This document shows, piece by piece, positions 1 through 10,934 of a stretch of 64,000 nucleotides of DNA. The stretch is from contig NW_003314273.1 of NCBI RefSeq assembly GCF_000143415.4, positions 1,908,760 through 1,972,759 on the forward strand, read 5' to 3'. Source of the DNA: Selaginella moellendorffii (lineage: Eukaryota > Streptophyta > Lycopodiopsida > Selaginellales > Selaginellaceae). The notes below the pieces were generated by a model, which worked only from the letters and a program-made list of their open reading frames with translations, made no database searches and had not been told where the DNA came from. Position 1 is the first letter of the stretch. The number at the start of each line of letters is the position of its first letter. Position numbers and translations under genes: made by a program.

Positions 1-1847
1 TATCATGCCTTTCTACGGTGCGTTCTTCCTTGCTCCTACCAATTCCTTCGATCTGCTCGAAATATTTTGGTTCTGGTTCTTACTTTTACCTATCGATTCC
101 CAGGGAACACTCACGCCGAGGATAGCTTCGTGGGAGACACCACTTCCTTCCTGGTGAACGAATCCACTCGCTACCTCAAACATTCGCTTGGAGCTACCGC
201 CGACGATGCGCTCCTCTTTTGTGGCTCCGGATGCACTGCTGCTGTGAAGCGCCTCCAGGAGGTCATGGGCCTCGCAGTGCCTTCCATTCTCCGGGACCGA
301 GTTGTCAAGACACTCAAGGACGAAGAGCGCTGGGTGGTGTTCATTGGCCCGTTTGAGCACCACTCTAATCTCTTGTCCTGGCGCCAGAGTCTTGCGGAGG
401 TGAGTCAGATCGATCGATATCTTGTCTCATGAAGTTTCGGCTCTACTGTAGGTGGTGGAAGTTCCCACGAACAAGCAAGGACTACTCGACGTGGAGTTTC
501 TCGATAAGGCACTCGCGGATCCAAAGTTTGCGGGGCGTCCCAAGCTCGGCTCCTTCTCAGCATGTAGCAACGTTACTGGAATTCTCGCGGATACACGAGC
601 AATCGCTAGGCAGCTCCACCGCCACGGTGCGCTTGCTTGCTTCGATTTCGCTAGCTGGTAAACATTTTCTCTTTTTTGTTCGTTTGGATAAGGCCAAGCC
701 CTGGCATTGATTCTCACTCCCTCTTGCGCTTTCGATCAGTGGTCCTTACGTCCGCATCGAAATGCGCGCTGGAGAGCTCGATGGCTACGACGCGATTGCT
801 TTGAGCCCCCACAAGTTCGTCGGAGGACCTGGAACACCTGGGCTGCTGCTGATCAACAAGAATCTCTACTTGCTGCGTGACAAAGCACCATCCACGCCTG
901 GGGGTGGCGCAGTCGACTTCGTCAATGGCTACACGGAAGAAGTGAGCTCAAATCTGTGGTCCATAGCTGAAACGAAGAAAACGTGACTGATACCATTTTG
1001 GCAGGATACTTTATACCTGAGGGACATCGAGGCACGAGAGGACGCCGGAACGCCACCGATTCTCCAGAAGATCAAGGCTGCTTTAGCGTTTTGGATCAAA
1101 GAGGAGATGGGATACGAGCTCATCGAGTCCAGAGAGCAGTACTTCATCACCACCGCGCTGAAGCGACTGTCAGCCAACCCGAACGTGATGCTGCTGGGAA
1201 ACACGGAGGCGAAGCGTGCTGCTATTCTCTCGTTTCTTGTCTACGCGACGGAACCGGGTGACCAAGTTTTGGAGAAACGAAAGATCCTGCAAGGCCGGTT
1301 CATTGTCAAACTCTTGGACGACTTGTTCGGCATCCAGTCGAGAGGTGGCTGTTCCTGTGCCGGGCCTTACGGCCATGCTCTTCTCAATGTCGACCACAAC
1401 GTCTCCATAAAGCTCCGCGATGCAATCCAGAGAGTAAGTTTCCAATCCATCTAGACCATCTTCTAGCTCATTCTGTTGTTCCTTCGTGTCCAGGGATATG
1501 GTGGAGTTCGACTTGGATGGGCTCGCTTGAACTTTGCGTACTTCATGTCGATCGAAGAGTTCGAGTTCGTGCTGTCCGCTATCGAGTTTGTTGCCGAGTA
1601 CGGCCAGCGTTTCATTCCGCTCTACGAGTTCAACTGGAGATCCGGAGCCTGGACGTTCATGCCCGAGTTTAAATCCAAGTACGCGGCACTAGCCGAGGAG
1701 GAGAAGCTTGAGGACGAGTTGCCGGAAGTGAAGCACAAGACGTATCTGGAAACGGCGATATCAATTGCGAAACTCCTGCCGGAACATCCTCAAGAGCGAG
1801 ACGTCCCCAAATACATCGATCCGGTGCTAGTCGATTTTAGAGTTTGA
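1..1847 (+). CDS. Class-V PLP-dependent aminotransferase (cysteine-desulfurase fold), 5' end missing
   Basis: The gene enters from the left edge. Exons by eye are 1-17 (end of an exon), 104-399, 452-657, 740-941, 1005-1433 and 1494-1847; all junctions are GT..AG and close in phase. The PFYGNTH motif is split across the first intron. The PLP-binding lysine sits in SPHKFVGGPGTPG (about 805-845), and GGCSCAGPYGH (about 1345-1375) resembles the active-site cysteine loop of cysteine-desulfurase relatives. The family uses PLP to act on amino-acid substrates, but this plant subgroup has no function I can name, so desulfurase activity is not claimed. The C-terminal extension after the fold ends in VLVDFRV. 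A possible poly(A) signal (aataaa) lies at 1899-1904. The family call is solid; the substrate is unknown. Confidence 0.88.
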
Positions 1848-2028
1848 TGAGAAGTAGCATTCGACAGTGGCTGGAAATGATACTGATAAAGCAAAAATAA
1901 TAAACGTTTGTGTCAATGTCTTATTGACTATGCAATGGACCTTGGAATCAATCTAATGGGAAACATCCGTACCTGAGAAGCAAAAAGATTCTTTCCGGAA
2001 TTTACAATGGCCCGCCTCGTTGGTGCTC

Positions 2029-2986
2029 CTAAGCAGGAATGGCAGCGACATTTTCTGTGGATGCTGGTGCTTGTTCCACTTGCGTGTTATTAACATATTG
2101 ATCGAGGCCATTGATACGGGTGATCCTTATCCGCGTGAGCATCTGGAACGCAGAATCACATAAAATCGTTAACATAGGACACGCCAAAGATCGCTAATAG
2201 TAAAACAAAGATTATACTTGGCGATGGCCCTTGGTCCTACGATAGTTCTTCCTTCGTTTCTTCTTGAACACGATGACTTTGGCATCTAGAGCCTGAACAA
2301 AGTCACTAGTGAGCAAAAAATAGATTATTTTGAGGAGCAACTTACATGCTCCTCCACAATCGCAGAAATGGTAGCTTCAGGCACAAATGGCCTTCCAACA
2401 ACAGTTTCTGTTTTCGTCCCCAGTAGCATCACCTTGTGGAGCGATAACTATCCAAGAACACGAAAAGAAATCAAAAGCTTCGTTACAAAACATAAAACTA
2501 CCAAAGAAAAGTTTCACCTTGTCATTCACATTTGCGCATTTCAGCCTCTCGATGTAAAGAACGTCGCCTGGAGTCACTTTAAACTGCTTCGCTCCAATCT
2601 ACGTAGACAGGAAAAAAAAAAAAGGCTTAAGATTTTGCGTAGAACACATTGAGCAATCAAAGCACCTGGAAGACTGCAAATGCGTCCTGCCGTGGGATAG
2701 CCAGAGGCTTGTCCACTACCAGGCGTCCAACGACGGTATAGCCCAAAGCCTTCATAATCTCATCGGAGTTCCTCTTTCGATCGACACCGCCAAAGGACAT
2801 CACACGGACATCCCTCGGCTCCACCCCGGGCTTGAGATCCAGCTCCATTCCCAGGCTCTGGCTCTCGCGCCATAGAGAATGCAGCTTCCTCAGACCTAAT
2901 CCAAACCTCTGCGGCGCCTCTGGACGATCGAACAAGGCGCCAGAGGAGCGGATCATCGCGATCGAGAGCCGCCTCCATGTCCCCAT
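2029..2986 (-). CDS. Mitochondrial large ribosomal subunit protein bL21m
   Basis: Five exons on the minus strand: 2986-2666, 2598-2518, 2432-2346, 2292-2218 and 2142-2029. Every intron is phase 0 and the exons sum to 225 codons plus stop. The L21 core is clear: FAVFQIGAKQFKVTPGDV, then a central exon with GTKTETVVGRP, then the basic KVIVFKKKRRKNYRRTKGHRQ-type stretch (split here between exon and intron) that contacts 23S rRNA, and ITRI. The roughly 100-residue N-terminal extension is rich in Arg and Ser, as expected for a mitochondrial presequence. The Arabidopsis equivalent is NFD1, needed for nuclear fusion in reproduction. It is tail-to-tail with the upstream aminotransferase gene, and its start faces QCR6 about 125 bp away. 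Confidence 0.9.
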
Positions 2987-3110
2987 TCTCGCGCTTAAAC
3001 CCTACTTCTCCAAGCAAATATTTGGCTACCCTAAAATTCCCCAAGAGCCCTAGAAAACGAGGGTGTGGTGATTTTGGTCCCTCTCGGCAAGGGATCGCGG
3101 CGGCGCCATC

Positions 3111-3508
3111 ATGTAAGCCTCTCTCTTCCGGCTCACATTCCGTGTGATCTCGCCGTGGCTGCTAGGTCGGACGATGCGGAGGAGCTCCAGGATCCCAAGC
3201 TTGAACTGGAGGAGATGTGCCGGCCGCGATGCGTTAAGCAATTTCTTGCCTACCAGGTAGAGCCCAAGCTTCGATTTCTTGCTCTGGAAACGCTCGGCGA
3301 TGGATGAAACAGGCGTGTTGCAAGCGAATCGAGGACGATGACACTGGATCGAAGCATTGCACGGGGCAGTACCTGGATTTCTGGCACTGCATCGACAAAT
3401 GCGTGAGTTTTGCTCGATCAAGATCCCTTCTTTTCGCTGTTCTTGAGCTTCTTGCTTTTTGCCCTCTCTTGGCAGGTATCGAGGCGGCTTTTTGATCGAT
3501 TAAAATGA
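3111..3508 (+). CDS. Cytochrome b-c1 complex hinge subunit (QCR6 / UQCRH-like)
   Basis: Four tiny exons, 3111-3112, 3166-3256, 3313-3402 and 3476-3508, encode 71 residues. The start codon is itself split: AT at 3111-3112 is followed by a gtaagc donor, and the G is the first base of exon 2. The protein starts MSDDAEELQDPK and keeps the paired-cysteine pattern of the family: C..RC in CRPRC, ACCKRI, then HCTGQY and HCIDKC, which form the helical hairpin disulphides. It ends SRRLFDRLK. The subunit sits on the intermembrane-space side of complex III, next to cytochrome c1, and helps cytochrome c docking. Length is normal for plants. It diverges from bL21m, which also acts in mitochondria, so the short spacer may serve both; that is inference. 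Confidence 0.9.
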
Positions 3509-3790
3509 GTAGATAGAAGAAGAAGAACAAGGTCGTGATCGTGTGCCATGCTCCCAGATCTATCGAATAAAAGGTCACGAATAAGCCACATTCCTGTGCT
3601 ATCTTTAATGAGGACGAAGAGTTCCGTTGCTAGCTTAGAGGGGAAAAAGTCTTCGCTTGCGCCAGGAGCTAGGGTTCTATAGGTTCTTGGTGGCTCGATC
3701 GATCGATCGGCCAGCGCATCGCGAAATTTCGCATCGCAATGCTAAATGCGAGCTCCAGGAGGCAGTGATTGGCAGTGGCGCCGAGAGATT

Positions 3791-6679
3791 ATGGGATGTT
3801 TGGCGGTGGCGTTCTTGTTGTGCTCGATCCTGGCGCTCGCGGCGGCGGATCCAGCTCCTGGCAGGAGGATTCACACGCTCTTCTCGGTGGAATGCAATAA
3901 CTACTTCGATTGGCAGACCGTCGGGCTCATGCACAGCTTCCGGATCAGCGGCCATGTCGGGCCGATCACGCGGCTTCTCAGCTGCACGGACGAGCAGCTC
4001 CGGAGCTATGGTGGCATGGATTTGGCTCCCACGCATGTTGTTCCTTCGATGAGTAAGCATCCCGTCACTGGAGACTGGTAAGAAATTTCTCGTATCTATC
4101 TACATTTGTTCTAAGATGTGTTCTTCGTTCTAGGTATCCTGCGATTAACAAGCCGGCTGGAGTTGTCCATTGGCTCAACCACAGTGAGGATGCCAAGAAA
4201 GTAGACTGGGTGGTGATCTTGGACGCTGACATGATCATTAGAAAGCCTTTGCTTCCATGGGATCTAGGCGCAGAGAAAGGAAAGCCAGTCTCTGCATCTT
4301 ACGGGTAAGTTTTCGCGACGTTCTTCAATCCGAGACAAGAGAAGTTCTTGATATTGTGATGTTTTTTCGTAGATATCTCATTGGATGCGATAACATCCTT
4401 GCGCAATTACACACCGCTCACCCAGAGTTTTGTGACAAGGTTGGTGGTTTGATAGCTATGCATATTGACGACCTTAGAGCTATGGCACCTCTCTGGCTTT
4501 CCAAAACGGAGGAGGTGAGACAAGATAAAGAACATTGGGCCACCAACATAACAGGGGACATTTACAGCTCGGGATGGATCAGTGAGATGTATGGTTACTC
4601 GTTTGGAGCTGCCGAGGTTTGTAATTAAGTTTCTGGGACAGACATTACAATCTTTTCATTTTTGTCACACAGGTAGGATTGCGTCACAAGATTAACGATG
4701 ATGTGATGCTGTATCCCGGCTACACTCCCAGAGCTGGTGTGGAACCTTCTCTGCTTCACTACGGACTCGGTTTTAAAGTAGGAAACTGGTCCTTTGGCAA
4801 AGCAAGTCACAGGGATGATAATATTGTCTACGATTGTAATCGTCTTTTCCCTGCTCCCCCACATCCGGACATGGTACGAACAATGTTATTCTGATTTCTG
4901 TGCTGTTCTCGATTAAGTTTCTTGTTTCCTGTTGTGCAGGTGAGAGGAATGAACGCAAACGAAGATGAAGCTCGAGGTTTTCTCTTAAGCGTTGAATGCA
5001 TCAACACAATTAACGCGGGTCTTGTTCTTCATCACGAAAAGCGGGCCTGCCCGAAGCCCAAGTCAGATTATGTGAGCTTCTTGAACTACCTCTTGAAACC
5101 TTCAGCACACAGTAAGAAGGCTTCGGAAACAGTGAATGCCGAGCAGCAAGAACCTCGGCCATATCCGAAAATCCATACCTTATTCTCTGCTGAATGCTCT
5201 GCCTATTTTGACTGGCAAACGGTTGGTCTCGTCCATAGCTTCAAGCTCAGTGGTCAACCTGGATATATCACACGGTTACTTAGCTGCAGTGAGAAGGACT
5301 TGAAAAGTTACAAAGGAATGGATCTCGCTCCGACGCATCTGGTACCATCGATGAGTGTGCACCCTCTCACCGGAGACTGGTACGTCTTTCCCGATGTCTT
5401 GTTTTGCCTTTCTTTGGTGTCTCAATACGTCTTTGCAGGTATCCAGCCATCAACAAGCCCGCTGCAGTGTTACATTGGCTACATCACGTTGTAACCGATG
5501 TGGATTTTCTCGTTATTTTAGACGCGGACATGATCATGCGAGGACCAATAACGCCATGGGAGTTCAATGCAGAGCGAGGACACCCAGTTTCAGCTCCATA
5601 CAAGTAAGAAAATCATCTGCTACCTCAAGTCGTGTTTGTTCTGATTGTGTGCTTGCTGCAGCTATCTGATCGGCTGTGACAATGAGCTTGCCCAGCTTCA
5701 CACTCGACACCCGGAAGCCTGTGACAAAGTTGGAGGAGTTATTATCATGCACATCGAGGACGTCCGAGCTTTAGCACCACTTTGGCTTTTCAAGACTGAG
5801 GAAGTTCGAGCTGACAAAGCACACTGGGCGACCAACATCACAGGAGATCAATACGCACACGGCTGGATCAGTGAAATGTACGGATACTCTTTCGGTGCTG
5901 CAGAGGTAACAAAGAAAGTACCATACTATACTTTGGTCTTCAACTTTTCTTTTTCTTCGCTCTCACAGATTGAGCTAAGGCACAGGATTCGTGACGACAT
6001 CATGCTGTATCCCGGCTATGTACCTCAAGAAGGAAGTGAGCCGAGGGTGTTGCATTACGGTCTCGAGTTCTCAGTAGGTGACTGGAAGTTCGACAAGGCA
6101 GACTGGCGAAACGAGAACATGACGAGCAAATGCTGGAGGAAATTCCCAGAGCCCCCAGATCCGTCCACTCTCACGACTTCGGACAGAGGCGAGCGCCGCC
6201 GGGACGAAATAAGCATCGAGTGCATCAGCACAATCAACCAGGCACTCGACATCCATCACAGGAAGCACGGTTGTGTTGCTGCTGCTACGACTACCACTAC
6301 TACCACTACTACCACTGCTGCGAACTCCAGCATAGCATTCGGAAGCCGCGGAGAAGCAAAGCAAGGCTCTGAGGAAGCAGTGGTGGTGGAAAAGTCGGTT
6401 GACAGGGAGGCACTCAACAGTTTCATGGCATCCAATCGACGACGCAGTGTTTTGGAGAGATTCAAGCGGCTACCAGTGATAAGTCTCAGCCCGAGGTACT
6501 GGATGATCGCGCTGTGGACGCTCCTGGTAAGCTGCTTCCTGCTGGTTATCTCAGCAATTTATTCCAGGCAGCGCAATCACCATGAAAATGGTGGGACGAA
6601 GAAGATCTCAAGAAGGAGAAACAAGCTCCTGGCGGAGGAAGAATCAAATGGTTCTTCACAGTTGCTAGATCAGCCATAG
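3791..6679 (+). CDS. Peptidyl-serine O-alpha-galactosyltransferase, SERGT1-type, duplicated catalytic domain
   Basis: Eight exons: 3791-4077, 4134-4304, 4373-4616, 4673-4873, 4940-5379, 5439-5603, 5662-5905 and 5969-6679. They close in phase to 820 residues, close to Arabidopsis SERGT1 (At3g01720). The family adds galactose to serine in extensins and AGPs in the secretory pathway. The start at 3791 gives a signal peptide (MGCLAVAFLLCSILALAAA). Two homologous glycosyltransferase halves follow, each with IHTLFS.EC...YFDWQTVG, an LDADM DxD-type metal site, YLIGCDN, KVGG and WISEMYGYSFGAAE. A C-terminal membrane span (about YWMIALWTLLVSC, near 6499-6570) is followed by a basic tail. A (ACT)n tract at 6287-6317 encodes a threonine run before the membrane segment. 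A possible poly(A) signal is at 6709-6714. NAA25 starts 122 bp after the stop. Confidence 0.93.
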
Positions 6680-6801
6680 CTTAGCAATTTTTGTTATGTG
6701 GAGTTGAAAATAAACCGTTGGATCGCGTGAAATGCGGCGAGCCCTTCGATCTTTTTCTAAGGTTTAAGTTAGGGTACAGTCATTTTATTTTGCTCCTCTC
6801 G

Positions 6802-9800
6802 ATGGGAGGAGCTGTGGCGGAGCGCCGCTTGAGGCCGCTATGGGACGCCATCGAATCGCGGCAGTACAAATCGGCGCTCAAGCTCGCATCGGCGCTGCAG
6901 AGCAAGCATCCCGACGCACCATACGTTGTGGTGAGTGATTTGTGGCATTGTGATGTGCGTTGTGTGGAAGAATGCGTCAAATTGTTGCATTGTGTCTTGG
7001 CACAGGTTCTCAAGGCTTTGGTTCTGGAAAGATTGGGCAAGCCCGACGAAGCTCTTGCCTTGTGTCGACAAGCCAAAGATATGCAGCCAGTCGATGACAT
7101 GACTCTCAAGGCGTTGCAGCTTGTGTACCATCGACTGGGTTTATGTAAGTTTCTTCCTTTCGAGGTTAACTTAATATCCTGCCTGTTTTGCAAGTGGAAG
7201 AATCTACGCTTGCTTACGAGAATGCTTGCTCCAAAGATCCCGGAAACATGGAGCTCTTGATCAGCTTTTTCAACTGTCATGTTCGCCAATGCAATTACGT
7301 GAAGCAGCAACAGGTATGTAAGGTTTTGTGTTTTTCGTGACGTCTATCGGACGAGCTTTTCTGACAGGTAGCTATGAAAATATACAAACACACCGGAGAG
7401 GAGAAGTATCTGTTCTGGGCGGTTTGCAGCATTTACCTGCAGGTATTGGCTTCGTATTTTTCTTGCCAGTTTGATTTTTCCTCAGGCACTTCAATGTAGG
7501 TTAGGCCCGGAAATGCAGCGGAAAAGCAATTACTGGCACTGGCCGAGGCATTACTGAAGAAAAGAATAGACGCAAACGGACTTCATGACTTGGAGGGTAC
7601 TTCGTTCTTTTGTTTTGTTTCCTGCTACTAATGGCTGGTGTTATTCACCTGAAAGGTCTTCGTCTTTACATATCTCTATATCTAGCCCAAAACAGAATTG
7701 AAGACGCTCTGGCTCTTGTGAAAGGCGAAACGGGTGCGTTATTTAACATTCCAATAGAACGCTTAAAACTCCAGGTGATAATGAACAAGGCAGGCATGTA
7801 GTGGTTTGACATCTTTTTCTATCAGGGTGAGCTCCTGATGCAAATGCATAAATACTCCGATGCGGTTGAGACTTACAGGGAGATCTTAAGCATAAGGTTG
7901 GTAGTCTCGATCATTTGTAATTTACTCGTGTTTCTTGGCAGCTCAGATGACTGGACCGCTATCATGCAATTTATCAATGCGTCCTTGGAGCTAACTGGAG
8001 ATTGCTCTACCGTGGACAAAGTTGCTTTGCAACTATCGTCTTTGAGTCTTTCAGCTAATGAGGTTCGATATTCCAACCAAGGATACTTCACAAACTCCAT
8101 CTGTTTCTGGCAGACGCTTGAGCGGCTTGGGAAAGTAACTGATTTTGTTAGCAGTCTTCAACGTTTGGAAACAACCGAATTAAGGAGAGGTCCATTTCTT
8201 GCAATGGTGGAAATCGAGTTCAGAAGGCTACTGTATGGTTCCGAAGGTTCAAATGCTACAATGGCGTTGGCTGCAAGCATTTTAAATTATTTTCAACGGT
8301 GAGTGTTTTTGAAGTTATGAAGGAGGTCTCCTCTTACTCCTCTCGCAGTTTCGGACACCTGGCAGGTTTCTTCTCCGATGTGAAACCTTATCTGTTAGTC
8401 TTGGATCCCCGCTCTCAGGAGTGGCTTGTCAATCAGTTGGCTGAAGATCTTGCAGCTTTAGCAGACACGGCCGGACCTATTCAACTCCTTAGGAAAGAGA
8501 TTTCAGCATGTCAAGTTCAAGAATATACAGGACACTTAGGAGGTGAGCTAGAATTTGTGTTAGATACTTTTAAAGTTTTACTACAGGTGATCATTTGGAA
8601 GTTGTAAGGAGACTGGTGAGATTGTATAAGGACAACTTGAAGTATTCCGTGAATTTGGACCCTGAAGAAAACATACTTGGCGAGGAGTTTCTCGTTATGG
8701 CTGCTAGTCTGTTGGTCAAGGTAATGCATTTTGTCCTTCTAAAACTCAAGATCAAATGTTTGCATTGGCTTAGCTGTTTCTTCAAACGAGGCAATCTACC
8801 TATTTCCTTGAAGCGGCCGCTGTACTTGAATTTGGTCTGCACTTAAGGAGGTATCTAACATTATGAAGGTGCATTATGTTCAAACTTTATATTCTTTTCG
8901 CACAGGTTCAACTCTCATTTCAAGGTTATGCTTGTTAGTCTGTATTCGAGCATCTTTGCGACTTCTCTTGCAGTTGAATGGTGAGTTGGTTTTTTTCAAG
9001 ATCATTGTTTTCAGAAGTGTTTCGCTATCAAGGTTCCGGACTTTGGATGTGAAGAACATTCTTTTGGAGTCTGCTTCGCATCATATATTACCGCTATTAC
9101 TTGCAGCGCCACATTCGTCTGCGTTGCTGAATGATACTGTCAAGTTTCATGACGATTCCCAGCATGAAGTGGCAGAAATGACCATCATGACATATAGACA
9201 TGGCAATTACTCAAAGGTTTGTGTTTCTTCGCTATTCACAGCACTAAGCTGTCAACTTGCAGATCGTGGAATTTCTGGAGCTGAAGGAGCGACTTGAAAA
9301 CTCTCATCACTATTTACTTGTACGAGTTGAGCTGTCAATTTTTTCTCTGAAGGACAAAGTTGAAGAACTTGATGCGCTAGAAGTATGTATTTTGTTGCAT
9401 TCTATTTTCTCTTAGGACTACTTTACAGGCTACTCTCGCGAAATTGGAGAATGGTAATGATCTACTGAAATGGTCTTCGGAAAATCGTCTTGCAACACTG
9501 TCGTTCAATGAGGATTGTGAAAGTCGTCCCTGGTGGTCACCGGTTCCAGATCAAAATTTTTTGGCAAGAAGTTCTCCCTGTTCGACGCAAGAAATTGCCG
9601 CCATCTTTCCAAGCTCAAAGGCGAAGGTAACCGAATGAGTATAAGTATTTTATTCTCTCATATGGATCTTCTAGCAGGCACAAGTGACAGCAACTGATCA
9701 TGAAAGATGGCGAGCATCCGTAAAACGAAGAAGCTTAGTACCACGGCTTTTGTATCTATCCCTGAACGCGTTGTCGTTTGAGAAAGATCGCGATGAGAGG

Positions 9801-10595
9801 CGCGAAGAGCTGCGACAACACCTCGAGTACTATCTGAAGAGTTTGGACAGAAATTGGAGCACGATAGATGACTTCATCTCGGAATGCAAGGTAGTGAGCG
9901 ACCATCCAGTTTATAAGTTGAAGATACCAAGGCATCTCATCCTCCTTCCGCAGGACGAGAAGCTGAACCTTGACGTGGATGCTCAACTCTCCATCTTGCT
10001 CTTCGTGCTAGGCTGGGAATTGGCCTCATGGTCGTCGTCATCAGAAGATAGAATCGTTCACTTGATGGCTCTCGTCGGCAAAACCTTGACAACAGGTGCT
10101 ACCAATCTACTGCAGTCGTGTGACGACACACTGGGTTTCGGAACAGGCATGCCGGCATTGGTGAAGGTGATCACGGAACCGGTTTCCTGGCTTGCACTGT
10201 CGGCACAGGCATGGACGAAAAAACTCCAGCCATCCTCCAAGAAGAAGAGAAGAGGACAAAGCGAGACAAGCGAAGATACAAGGAACCCATCCAGGATCAT
10301 AGATGGTCTCCGGGGGCTCGTCGCCAGCACCACTTCAGCGATTGAAAGGGTGGTCTTGTGGCTGACAAAACGATCTGGAAGCCGAGAAGAGGACGAGGTG
10401 GAGGCGCTGCTATTGCTGCTTAGAAGTGGGAGCGGCAGTGGAGTGGTGGAGCTGCTCGAGGGATCGTCTCCATTTGCGGCGTGGAAGGCCGAGGATTTGG
10501 CTGCGAGGATTGTGGCGAGCCAGCGTGAAGAAGTATCAAGGCTGGGAGAAGTTTGCAAATCTAGGCTCAAAATTTTGGTGAAGCCCAAGTTTTAA
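6802..10595 (+). CDS. NAA25: NatB N-terminal acetyltransferase auxiliary subunit NAA25 (TPR protein)
   Basis: Seventeen exons: 6802-6930, 7006-7144, 7195-7313, 7368-7442, 7500-7596, 7656-7774, 7826-7896, 7942-8062, 8114-8298, 8349-8542, 8587-8720, 8774-8850, 8906-8980, 9033-9216, 9263-9382, 9429-9626 and 9678-10595. Together they give 984 residues in phase. The N-terminus is a TPR array (ALKLASALQSKHP, ALVLERLGKPDEALALC, YLFWAVCSIYLQ), as in NAA25/MDM20, which wraps the catalytic NAA20 and tethers it to ribosomes to acetylate Met-Asp/Glu/Asn/Gln N-termini. DVKNILLESASHHILP matches the conserved middle region. The exon 14 acceptor at 9031-9032 was chosen over the one at 9013-9014 because only it avoids a TGA across the junction. 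A 63-nt GT..AG stretch at 9891-9953 could be a further in-frame intron (963 residues if removed). Confidence 0.88.
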
Positions 10596-10673
10596 GTGAC
10601 CATTAGAAAAACTGCCTAAAATTTATTTAAAATGATTCAAGTGTAAGATAGCTTTCTAGACTATCCAAACTAA

Positions 10674-10726
10674 ATCGAACCCGGGTCGTCCGCGTGACAG
10701 GCGGAAATACTTACCAGTATACTACA
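10674..10726 (-). pseudogene. tRNA-Asp(GUC) relic
   Basis: Read on the minus strand, this matches the body of plant tRNA-Asp: TAGTATACTGG (A-box-like D arm), then CGCCTGTCACGCG with anticodon GTC, then CCCGGGTTCGA (B-box-like T loop). After the T loop the sequence runs into AT-rich DNA: the 3' T stem and both acceptor strands are missing, so it is not a functional gene. It lies between the NAA25 stop and the receptor-kinase gene. It could be a dead gene or a piece of a tRNA-derived short element; nothing favours the latter. Confidence 0.7.
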
Positions 10727-10934
10727 AAGTTTAAACCATAAACCCTAGGGCTTTAATCGAAAAGGGGAATGGGGTCAGAGAGCACGAGGAAGAAGGCGAT
10801 GTTAATGCCTCGAGGAAGAGCACGGTGGCTCACATTTGTCGACCAAAGGCTGCAGGTACCTGGCGCTCCATTTTCTTTCTCCATGAGTGATCTTAGAGCT
10901 CGGCCTTGTTTTGGGTCTTGTCTTGGCAATCAAA

